Positions 39,540 through 49,800 of a DNA stretch of 64,000 nucleotides are shown here, piece by piece (the stretch's first letter is position 1; each line of letters opens with the position of its first letter). The notes below the pieces were generated by a model. That model was not told the DNA's origin. It saw only the letters and a program-made list of their open reading frames with translations, and ran no database searches. Source of the stretch: Otis tarda (taxonomy: Eukaryota; Chordata; Aves; Otidiformes; Otididae); contig CM048554.1 of the NCBI GenBank assembly GCA_026413225.1, positions 90,189,963-90,253,962 on the forward strand. Reading direction: 5' to 3'. The position numbers and the translations under genes were made by a program.

Positions 39540-40634
39540 TGTGCTGGGTTGACCTTGGCTGGTCACCAGGTGCCCACCAAGCTGCTCTGTCAGTCCCCTT
39601 CCTCAGCTGGACAGAGGGGAGAAAATAGGACAAAAGGTTCATGGGTTGAGATAAGGATGGGGAGATCACTCACCAGTTACCATCACAGGCCAAACAGACA
39701 CAACTTGGGGAAAATTCATTTAATTTATTGCTAATTAACAATGAGTAGGATAATTAGACATAAGAACAACTCCAAAAAATACCTTCCTCCCACTCTTCCC
39801 TTCCTGGGCTCAACTTCTTTCCCAATTTCTCTTCCTCCTGCCCCAAGTGGTGCAGGAGGATGGGGAATGGAGGTTGTGGCTGCTCCTCCCTCCTCACACT
39901 CTTCCCCTGCTCCAGCGTGGGCTCCCTCCCATGGGATACAGTCCTCCACAAACCTCTCTAGCATAGGTTCTTCCCACAGGAGGCAGTCCTCCATGAGCTG
40001 CTCCAGCATGGGTCCCTTCCACAGGCTGCAGTCCTTCAGGAACAGACTGCTCCAGTGTGGGTCCCTAGCAGGGTCACAGTTCCTGCCAGGAAACCTGCTC
40101 CAGCATGAGCTCCTCTCGCCATGGGGCCACAGGCCCTGGCAGGAGCCTGCTCCAGCGTGGGTTTCCCACAGGGTCACAGCCTCCTTCAGGCCTCCGCCTG
40201 CTCCGGTGTGGGGTCCTCCACAGGCTGCAGGTGGATCTCTGCTCCTCCATGGGCCTCCATGGGCTGCAGGAGGACAGCCTCTTTCACCATGGTCATCACC
40301 ACGGGCTGCAGCAGAATCTGCCGCCTGGAGCACCTCCTCTCCCTCCTTCTTCACTGATCTTAGTGTCTACAGAGTTGTTCCTCTCACATATTCTCACTCC
40401 TCTCTCTGCTACTGTTTTATTTCCCTTCTTAACTATGTTATCCCAGAAGCACTACTTCTGTCGTTGATGGGCTTGACCTTGGCCAGCAGCGAGTCCATCC
40501 TGGAGCCAACTGGCATTGGCTCTATTGGACATGGAGGCAGCTTCTGGCGTCTTCTCACAGGAGCCACCCCTGCAGCACCCCCAGCTACCAAAACCTGTCC
40601 ACACAAACCCAATATACTCTGTTTTCTCATGCCA
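39540..40634 (-). mobile_element. Solo LTR of an avian endogenous retrovirus, - orientation
   Basis: On the - strand the element begins TGGCATGAGAAAACAGAG and ends CAAGGTCAACCCAGCACA, giving TG...CA termini and about 1.1 kb. It closely resembles an LTR family widespread in bird genomes. Recognisable blocks, in - strand order, are the AGCCAATGCCAGTTGGCTCC segment and a series of GC-rich repeats around CTGGAGCAG. Next come a poly(A) signal AATAAA at 39729-39724 and a TTTTCCCCAAGTTGTGTCTG stretch with the terminal U5-like part. No gag, pol or env flanks it, so it is a solo LTR left by recombination. No clean target duplication is visible; the nearest candidates are CATGTC on the left and CATGCC on the right, which would move the ends slightly. 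ORFs of 298 and 207 codons across it are not genes. Confidence 0.85.
39907..40285. repeat. Internal tandem array in the LTR, 41-52-base units
   Basis: On the + strand, units headed by CTGCTCCAGCRTGGG or close variants start at 39907, 39954, 39998, 40047, 40095, 40147, 40198 and 40239. Most contain CACAGG plus GCAGTCCT or a variant later in the unit. Eight degenerate copies of about 48 bases are thus seen. They belong to the LTR and account for the long open frames on both strands, because a period near 48 (16 codons) keeps frames open. Confidence 0.8.
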
Positions 40635-41354
40635 TAGGAAATTCTCTGAAGACTGTTGAGTAAGTGAAAGGGGGAAAAAAAAATCCTTCTTGTCCTTCGC
40701 TAAACTCTCGAAGCCAAACCTGTGGGCTCGCTAAATCTGGAGAGGCCACGCAAGCCTCCTGTGTGGTAGATGCATACGCACAGAGCATGTCTAAAAAGCC
40801 ACGGCTGTGTGTGCCATGGGGGCTGGTTTGTTAGAAAACCACTTTTATCATTTGCTGATGCTGGTTAACTTCTTCCCGTGGTCCCGCATTGCCTGGTAGG
40901 TGTTTCGGAACCCTGGCTAAAACACTGCCAGAAATGATCCATATTTTGAACTTATCATTAGTAAACCGAGGTGACTCACCGCTTTCAAAACAGCAGTGTT
41001 ATCACCGCCTTGTTCATCGGGGAGTGCAGGTTCTTCATAACAGAGGAGCTAGCAAGGAAAATTTACATCATCGAGGTGTTGGGTACATCCCTGGGCGGTA
41101 GCACCGCAGCTTGGCATTAATGGGAAGGCTTCAAAGCAATTAGAAAATCATCGGATTAGGGAATATAAAACTGAAAAATGGTTACACACTTTATGGAGGT
41201 TTCTGCTTCAGGAAATCAAATTACAAAAAAAAAAAAGTGAATTTTTTTCAATAATGTAATTGAGTCATCTTGTACCTCACCCTGTAGCCCACCTTTGCCT
41301 CTTTTTAATACTTTCTTCTATCTCACCACATGGTATACAATATTTTTATGTAGA
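40635..41354. other. Spacer between LTR and old CR1, nothing recognised
   Basis: Mixed-composition sequence without a recognisable gene or repeat. A poly-A tract lies at about 41225-41236. Confidence 0.6.
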
Positions 41355-41485
41355 ATTACAGAACAATTTAGCTTGGGAGCCATCTCTGGTGGCCTTCTGG
41401 TCCAAAATCCTGCTCAGGTCAGGGCCAGTTTCCAACAACTGAGCTCCTCAGATAACCCCTGCCTGTTATTGAAAATGTGTCCTTA
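41355..41485 (-). repeat. Old CR1 LINE fragment, antisense
   Basis: The order of blocks matches the reverse complement of a CR1 3' end. ACAGAACAATTTAGCTTGG corresponds to the usual 'cagaatcatttaggttgg'. TGGTCCAAAATCCTGCTCA and CAGGGCCAGTTTCCAAC follow at the expected spacing. It is much more diverged than the CR1 copies beyond 46 kb. The match is by memory of the family, not by alignment. Confidence 0.6.
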
Positions 41486-42639
41486 CCAAACACTCATCTT
41501 TTGGAAACCTCGATGAACCCAGGGACGGGGCAGATCGTGGCTGGAGGTGTCTCCACTCTTAGTGGAGAGGACAGACTACAGAGGGTCCGAAGCAGGAGGT
41601 TAGAGAGGGTGTGGGTCTTGATTGGCCCTTCTTTTACCTATTTGTATATAAAGACAATCTGTTTTTCTACTAAATTCTGACAAATGAATGGCCAGCTACT
41701 TCCTGAAAATAATAGTGATTCCTGGCAAAAGCAAAACTCCACCCATAAGGGTGGTTCAGAAATTGAAGCTTCAGTGATGACCAGTCCATGGCATAAGAAC
41801 GGCACATGAAACCCAGCCTTCAGGATCCATGGCCAGAAGCTTCACAAGAAAAGACGACATTAAAAAAGGAGGTGAACAGCCAGCATATGACCAGGAGAGA
41901 TCCAGAAGCTTTTTAAGCCAACAGAGGTACTGTATTTTTATGAAATATCCGGCAGACCATCATGGAGCTTGTGCTTCTGGAGAGAAATGAGACATGCAAA
42001 TGGCAAAGTCGGATGGATATCCCTGAAAACCAGTGGGCAGCAGCCGAAGCAACTCGCTACTAAGGAGATGGGAGAGAAGAGGTAAAGACAGATAAATATT
42101 TTTATTATGCATTTAGAAAAAAGAAAGCAGGATGGTATATTCAAGCAAAATGAGACAAGTCATATTTTTTAACTACTAAGTTAAAGTACATTAAAATCTT
42201 TATTAGACAAATAGGTTTAAGTAAGTCTTGCTACATACTCAGGATGCCTGGAAGATTTGCCTAGGAGATAATTAGCCTACTCATCTTCGTTTTGAATACA
42301 TCCTGGTGTACCAGGGAAATTCCTGAAGCCTTACAGGGTATTAGCTTTAAGCCATCGTTAAAAAGGCATATAGATGAGCCTGGTAATTGTACAACATTCA
42401 GTCTGACACCAACCCAAGGAGAACCAATGAGACTGCTGACAGAGGGATTGGGCTGATAGATGACAGGAGCAGAAACGAGTGCTGCTTGCTGTGATGAAGA
42501 GGAGAAAGGCATGGAGGCATTTTCTGTGTGGAGACTGTCTGCACTCTGCGTAGGCAGATATTCGAGTTTCTGTGAATCTTTTGGTTCAGTACCATACAAC
42601 ACTCTAGTGACAACATTATCGGTAAGTTGTATCAGAAAG
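41486..42639. other. Intergenic stretch, nothing recognised
   Basis: No gene or repeat family is identified. A short perfect hairpin, TCTCCACTCTTAGTGGAGAG, lies at about 41549-41568. The - strand stays open across much of 42261-42899, which looks accidental because the frame crosses into an LTR relic. Confidence 0.5.
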
Positions 42640-43152
42640 GACAGAAAACACTGGACAGGCAGAGGAGCAGGAGAAAAGTGAGAAGCAGCAGAGGGGACAG
42701 CAAGGTGGGAGGAGGAGAAGGAAGGAGGCAGGGGAGGAGGCACTCCAGAGGCTGGAGGTCCCCCATGCTGTTGAGCAGGTCCATCCTGAAGGACTGCAGC
42801 CCATGGAGGAGAAGGAGCTGTTACGGACAAACCCCAGCTGCCATTCCCAATCCTCCTGTGCAACATGGGGCAAGAAGGAGATAGAGGAGTTGGGAACAAA
42901 GCTGAGCTTGGGAAAACAGAGAGAAGAAAGGTATAATTTTAATGTTTGTCTCTACCTGAATCTATTTTAATTGGCAACAAATTATAGTATTTTTTTCCCC
43001 TAGTCAAGTCTGGTTTGTTGTGATGGTAACTGCCAAGTGAGCTCCCTGTCCTTGCCTTGACATGAGACTTTTTTAATCCCATTTTCTGAGGAGGGGGAGT
43101 GAGTGAGTGAGTGAGTGAGAGTCTGGCTGTTTGTGAAGCCTAACCTGCCACT
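42640..43152 (+). mobile_element. Diverged solo LTR related to the 39.5-kb LTR, + orientation
   Basis: The + strand here can be lined up with the - strand of the 39.5-kb LTR. Shared blocks, in order, are the GGAGGAGGCACTCCAG part, GGACTGCAGCCCATGGAGGA, and TTGGCAACAAATTATAGT (TTAGCAATAAATTAAATG in the other). After these come TTTTCCCCTAGTCAAGTCTG and GTGATGGTAACTG with CTGTCCTTGCCTTGAC. The AATAAA of the other copy reads AACAAA here. The element ends near GAAGCCTAACCTGCCAC. It is older or from a sister subfamily, and its 5' limit is uncertain because similarity fades before 42640. Confidence 0.6.
43097..43122. repeat. (GAGT)n microsatellite inside the LTR relic
   Basis: Six GAGT units follow GAGGGG. 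Related LTRs have a single GAGGGGGAGTGA-type motif at this place, so the tetranucleotide run most likely expanded from LTR sequence. Confidence 0.85.
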
Positions 43153-46100
43153 TCTAGCTCACAGGAAGCAAAGGGCAAGTGCATTAGCTATTTTTTTTAA
43201 AAGGGATGGTTAATAAAGCTAGTAAATAAAGGGGAAGGAGGCCAATCACAGGGATATATCCTTGCTCCTCCCAGGAGCTCTCTGTCATAATTTCCAGCCT
43301 TTCCTTGAATGCCATAAGTCAGAGGCCCAATCCCATCCCAGGCTGTTCCAAAAACTGAAAGTGAATGCTACTGGCAAATTGATTTTTCCTCAGAGATATT
43401 TTTACTTTTGTCCACAGCTACCAGTTCAGAAAACTCAAGCAGTCTCTCTCTGAAGTATTGATTTTTAATCTTGTTTGCCCTTCATGTTTGATTTACCTAA
43501 AGAGAAGCTCTTGTAGGAGTTTTCAGCCATTAGCATGTGCTGTGCTTACTATAATCCATCCCCTGTGCATCTCGACTCTAAACACAAGGCTTTCCAGGGA
43601 GCTGCTGCTGCTAAATCTCCAGAGACCGATAAAGAGCTGAGCTATGTTTTCCAAAAATATCCACTAGAGGGTACTCAATGACCTCCCAGTGAAGGCAGAG
43701 TGGCAACCCAGCGACTGGGAGAGGAAAGCCAAAAGAAAATGTCTCTGACAGTTGCATTGACAATAGCAGGGCACAAAACAGGACCAGAAAGCACAGTAAG
43801 GAGGATTTGAGGGGTAAGAAATGTTGGATTAGCTTCAATCCGGCAGGAGCATATCCGTATCACAGCTCTGGCAACACCCAAGCCACCAGATGGAAAGGGG
43901 GCAATGGGAAATGGGGGTTTGGTGGCCCTTTACCCCAAGAGCGGAACAGAAAGCATGAGCCTGTGTCCGGCCCTGCTGTGGGACTGGAGCGCAGGGCTGG
44001 CTGGGAGCCCAGTTCGCACCCCCATGCCAGCGCGCTGCTGGATTTTCTTTCTTTCTTTCCTGCTTTTTCTGTCCGACTTGCTTTGGGGGTGACCTCCCCT
44101 AACTGGTTTGACATAGCTGAGGTTTTCTGAAAAAAAAATGTGCATTTTCTTACACTGCTGGCCATTGAGAGAGTTGATGTGGGATACTTGGGTATAAACA
44201 ACTATCTTGTAAAACAATAACTGCTATTCCTCAGCGATGTATTTTGATTGTGCTAATGACTCGTGATCATTTTAAATGGACAGCCGATGACTGTCCTTTG
44301 TAGGAAGGTTAGAAAATGAGTCGATTTTACTGTGCAGGTAGGTCACAAACATCCACAGAGGCTTTACAAACCCAACAAATCCCCTGCTTACAAATCTCCT
44401 TTCGTATTATTATTATTATTCTTCCAGGCTTTCATTTGCCCATTAAATGCTACAAAGGGCATGTAAAATGCTAGGCACTGTCTCTGAAAGGCTGGCCGTG
44501 CAAGGATGTGCCGTTCATCTTATGCCTTCTGCTTCCAAAAAATCAATAATAAGCATCTTATTTCGGTGTTGAAAGAGAAGATTTTTACTACCCAGCAGGA
44601 CATCCGAGTTGCTGACCTTGAACACTAATCAGTATGTTTGAATGTTCTCACCAGGTTTAGAGCTGAGGCTAAAAAAAATCTAATTAAATCAGCAGGGGGC
44701 ATGATTTCTTCAAAATATGGCAGGATTACCCAGCTGTGTGCCAGGTTTTCTTTCTATTAAATAGTACAGGGCTACCCACCTATACTGTTTTTAAAGATCT
44801 AATGTGTTTTTTCCCAGTTAACCTGTTCAGCCCCTGCTCTGCTCCATGGGGAAACCTCAGGAGTTATCAAGGTAGTTCGGGGTCCTGCAAAGGGACCCTC
44901 CACCCCAGCAGTGCGTCCGTCCTGCAGAGTGTTGCTTTAGTCACCCTGGAGTCCTTTTTTCATATTTTCCTGTATGTCCCAATTTCCTGGGGGCAGCCCA
45001 AGCCTCAGCTTCTTTGCCATTAACCTGTGGTTAATGATGAATCACATCTGCCTGTGGCCATGGGACATAGGTACCAAGCCTAAAGGTTCTGGGGGGTGGT
45101 GGGAGGTTTGCCTGCACCCCTGAAATCCTTCTTAGCAATAAGCAAACAGGAAAGAAAAACTGAGACATAGGCTAGCATGCAAGATCTAGGAGAGCAGGTG
45201 CCACTTTTGGAGGCAGCAAGAAGAAAATCTGTGAGTTGTTACAGTAAACAGATGAGACAGAAACCAGAGGAGACTCCAGAAAAGACCAGAGAAAGGTTCA
45301 CCTAGCTCAGCACCCGGGCTCTGCCAGGAGACAGCACGTCTGCAGGGAAGGTGTATGAAAAGAGGGCACATTTAGGGTATGCATCCTCTCCTACCAGATA
45401 TCAGTCAATAGCATTGGGATTTCCTGAGGCTGGACCATCCACGGTGCCTTATAACCATGAGTTACTTTAGTCATGGAAAGGCTGTAGTGGAGAGGCAAGC
45501 AAAGATTTTGGGTCACTGTTCTCCCAGCTGAGTCTAGCTACAGTTTTCTATTTTGTACCAGATCTTGAGTCTTGAGAAGTTAAGGGGTTTGGTCCTGTTT
45601 TTTCCTTTGAAAGCTTGTCTTTAAAGGCTAGATACTCAAGCTGTCTGGCTTTACAAACAAAAAGGGGAACTAATTCCTGGAAAAAAAAAAAATGGACTCT
45701 TCTCATTTTTAATTAGCAAAAGTCGATTAATAGCAATGAGTATTTTTAGGTGTGTGTTTTGTTTCCTTCACAGACAGACTCATGAAACAACTTTACCCTT
45801 TTCCACTACATGTGCTACATCTTTGTCAGAGCCTCCTTGGAGGAATACACCCATGAGGAGCGTACCCAGGAGAGCTGGCGGTACTGGTGGCAAAAATAAC
45901 CAGTGCTGATTATGAGCATGGATGAGGGAGCACTGTAAGGACTTGCTGCCAGAAAATGTGGCATGGATCTTAAGGAAAGCTTTTAAATGCTAAAATGCTG
46001 ACAGAGAAGATCCTCCAGTAGCTTCTCAGAGAAGTTTTTTCCCCCTATTTAGCTTGTTCCCAGTTGTGTCCCATTGCAAATGTTCTGCTAAAATACGCCT

Positions 46101-46549
46101 GCAAACTGGATTAAAGACTCAAGGACAAAGCAAAGGTATAGTCAAGGGTAACTGTAGATGAATGGATTTTATTCACTTTTAGTTAGGGATAATGCATTTT
46201 TCCCACTTCTCTAGCACACCAGCTGGGTGAACTTGACGTTTCTTTACCAGTTACATCACTGACTGGTTTTCATGGTTTTCAGCTACAGAATAGGCAGGAC
46301 AAAAGCAGTGAACATGCAGAAGGTGGCCAATGGGATGGTGCTCTGAGGTGGAAAGCAATCAGGTCTGAGTGCCTACAGTGGTATGGACAGATGACAAAAG
46401 AAGGGGAGAGATCCTCCTTTATTTTTAGTATGTCATCTTGGATATCCGATCCAAAGGCTCATGCCATTTTCATTATGAATTCTTATTCGAACTCAAGTTC
46501 TTGGAAAGTTCAAGATCACTTTCGGTCTTTGATCATTAAAGAAGGAGGT
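43153..46549. other. Intergenic stretch, nothing recognised
   Basis: The stretch is moderately GC-rich with overlapping short ORFs on both strands around 43.8-44.2 kb and no similarity I recognise. A (TTA)n-like run lies near 44407 and a poly-A run near 45680. Confidence 0.55.
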
Positions 46550-46840
46550 TTTTAGCAGGGCCTGTTATGATAGGACAAGGGATAATGATTTTAAAATAGA
46601 GGGACGTAGATTTAGACTAGATAGAAGGAAGAAAATTTTCACGATGAGGGTGGCAACTGGAACAGGTTGCCCAGAGAGGTGGTGGATGCCCCATCCCTGG
46701 AAACGTTCAAGGCCAGGTTGGACGGGGCTCTAAGCAACCTGATCTGGTTGGAGATGTCCCTGCTCCTTGCAGGGGGGTTGGACTAGATGACCTTTAAAGG
46801 TCCCTTCCAACCCTAACTCTTCTATGATTCTATGATTTTC
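46550..46840 (+). repeat. CR1 LINE, 5'-truncated copy
   Basis: This is a well-preserved CR1 3' segment. It starts near GCAGGGCCTGTTATGATAGG and passes GAACAGGTTGCCCAGAGAGG and GATGTCCCTGCTCCTTGC. It ends with AAAGGTCCCTTCCAACCC and two ATTCTATG-type repeats. It shares near-identical blocks with the copies at 63.8 kb (same strand) and 58.2 kb (opposite strand), so all three are one subfamily. The coding part has decayed. Confidence 0.93.
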
Positions 46841-49800
46841 TCCTTGGCATCAATGATAGCACATAGATCTGGGAGCTCAGATGGAATATGTTTGTTTTGT
46901 TTTGCTATAAAAGTTGGCAATTAAGACATAACTGTGTGAGTAAATCGAAGTTTAGAATACAGCATAACCCTAAATATGTGGTTCACCTTGGTTCATAAAG
47001 CAACATGTTAATTCTTTTAATAATTACACAGTGTCTTTTTGTTTCATCCATATTCCCTGCCTTCACTTCAGCACACTTATCTAGGACTGTAATTAGGTCC
47101 CTTTGCTTCAGCTGCTGGTAACCTTTCATGTGCTACTCCCTCATCCCGACCTCAGAAAATAAAACGGGGTTGTTAAGGGGCCTGTCTGGGCTTCGTTTCA
47201 CAAGTTAGAATGACAATATGATATTCCAGCTTCTGCTAAGAAGCTGTGAGGAGGAGATCTGCACGCTAAAGCAGAATTCCCGGAAGATTAAGTACTTCAG
47301 CTTTGCTGCTTTCCCAGTGAACACGCAGGTGTGGATTAAGGGCCACCCACCTTCTTCTGATCTCGGGGATAAATCATGCACTCTGAAGTGGGCACATGTT
47401 GCTATGACTGCCAGTTGCTAGAAAATCTTGGTGATAGCTTTAAAAAGAGCTGGTAAATGCTGAGAAAAACAAAGCAAAACAAAACAAAATAAACAAACAA
47501 CTGTTTTCCACTTGAGAAATATTTTCCAGCCATACTTAATGAAAAGGCAGAGGTGATAGAAGCCAGGCTGCAAAAAAGCCTGCTTTTCCTTTCTCCCCAA
47601 TTCCCCCGACAAGGGCACGTGCAACTCCCCTTCCGCACATCCATGTGCCAAGGACTTCCTTGATCTGAACATGTAGATCTCTTGTCTCCTGCCTAGCCGA
47701 GACCTGCAGATGCCTGCCCATGCCCCCTCTGACACTTTGTTGTAGATACATCTGCTAAATGGGTTGACTGGGCTGGATTGCTCAGTAATGTGGTGTGAGC
47801 CAACTGAAGAAGCAGGGGCCGCAGGAAGAGTCAGTGGTTCCATTGGCCAACATCAGCAACTTACTGTCTGGGTATTCCCAAGAGGGGAAAAAGGAAGAGA
47901 ACATACGCAAATAAAACCTGATTTTGTAGCTTCATGGTTAAGGAGAGGAGCAGGTATTCCACATTCCCTCACCATAAAATCCATACATCTCAACCAATGG
48001 ATATAAAATAAGGAATATTAGCTGTTCTTGGTGGCTTTTGGACACTTCCTTATACCCAGAGCATTGCAGTTTCTTCTCTAAGCTGGTTTCTACCAGTGCA
48101 CAATTTTACCAAAGGCTGCAGAAGCAAACCCTTGCTGGCCCTGGCCGTGGGAGCTGGCTGACCTGCATTGCTTTCTCTCTTAGGAGGCTGCTCTTCTGCA
48201 AAAGTGGATGGTAGGTCAATTTCTGATTTTCAGCCCTTCGTGACAAGTGTTGACAGCTGAACTGCTTTTTCAAGAAAAATGGAAAGCCTTCAGCTACCTC
48301 CACCTCAAGGTGAAGGTAAGAAGGCCTCTTCTCTGTGTTCACTCGCTTGCTGACCCCTCTCTGGCGCCCATCAGTGGCTTCATGTGTTTGAAGATGAGGT
48401 GACCAAAACTGGCTAGAGCACTTGAAATGCAGGAGGGCCACTGGCTTGTTAAGCGATATTTTCTCACTTCTCTATCCCAGTCCTTTCTGTATTTTGCTGA
48501 GGCTGCCTAGATTGGAGCCTGCTGTTAGATTATAGCCCCAGAGGTTGTCCACGTCTTCTCCAAAATGGTCAGGCTTAACTGAGAAATGAACAAGGGGATA
48601 GGAAAGCTCAGCTTACTTCTGTTAAGGCTCACTATCTCACACTGCCAACAGCCAATTTCCTCTGTCATGCTGCTTCATAAGTGCCTTTCTTTTGCCTCTT
48701 TTTCTTAGAGTTTCCCTAGTTCTGGAAAGACCGATTTACTTTAAAAAAAATGCTGTCCTCTGCAAATTGTTACCTCTATGGTCTGTAATTTTAAGGTCTC
48801 TAAACGTGCTTTAAAATGGTTGCTGGGTTTGCTTTTTTTCTAGTCTCTCATTTAATTTTCTGCTTTTACTAAGATTTAGACCTTTTTTTTTTTTTTTTTG
48901 TTTTATTCAGTTTGGTTTTCCCCTTGTAAAGAGTTGAAGAAATCTCTTTTATGTAGGCCCTGCTCCTCCCTAGCCAAAATTATAGCTGGTGTGTGATGTG
49001 TGGGTGGGTATACATACTCTCAAAAGTCTCTGTGACTTGTATCATGTGAACCACTTACGATTTTACTATTTATTTAGCAAAGGTTAGTGGCATTATTTGT
49101 TTTTCAGTGTGTTAATATGTTTCCAAGTAGAAGATAGGTACAAAACAATCGTCACGTAACATATTAATGAACTTAGGGTCTGAGAGAGAAAGGCTGCATC
49201 TATGCGTGCAAACCTGCCTGGTACCAGTCTTTGGCATAAATATATATCTATATACACACACACATATATATATATGTACTGTATAACCTGGGTACCCTCC
49301 AAGAGAGGGATGTTTCATCCAAGCTGTCCATGGGAGCAGTGCCTTCTGGGAGCAGTGGGGATCAGCCTGGATATTTCCCCATATTGCCCGTGCTTGTTGA
49401 GGAGAGCCAGCCCAGGCTCTGACAAGCTTGTTGAGCTGGAGCAAACCCCAGATTTTACATCACAGGGCTCACACCTTTCTCACACCGCTCGTCAGTGTCA
49501 CCCCCATCTGCATTTGCTGCATCCGAGCCACCAATTTGGGAGTTCAGGGCCAGAGCTCTGTGAGCTGGAAACGAAAAGGAGAAGTGGCATGACAGGGAGG
49601 GGAGTTTGGTGGGCTGCGTCTCATGGGGGCTTCTTTTGGTTTTGGAGCCCTGCGGGAGAATCACATCCCCTTAGATATGTTTTGTCTTATTTTTAAAAAC
49701 TGAGGCTGTTCAGCTGGCCCTCAACTTATCACACACACCCGCTGGGCTAAATCTCTGAAGCAAAACGAGTGATATTACAGCAGAGATGGGTTTCTCGCTT

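Noticed and set aside
39741-40637. 298-codon + strand ORF
   Set aside because: It lies entirely inside the - strand solo LTR and is held open by the LTR's internal tandem array. Pro/Ser-rich translation with no domain; the 207-codon - strand ORF over the same DNA has the same cause.
41549-41568. Perfect short hairpin TCTCCACTCTTAGTGGAGAG as a possible miRNA or terminator
   Set aside because: The stem is only about eight pairs with no extended complementary arms, far short of a miRNA precursor.
42261-42899. 212-codon - strand ORF
   Set aside because: Half of it is antisense to the diverged LTR. The rest is unrecognised and overlaps open frames on the other strand. No splice or conservation evidence.
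47418-47843. 141-codon - strand ORF and overlapping frames
   Set aside because: Crosses an A/C-rich simple repeat, overlaps alternative frames, and has no recognisable domain.
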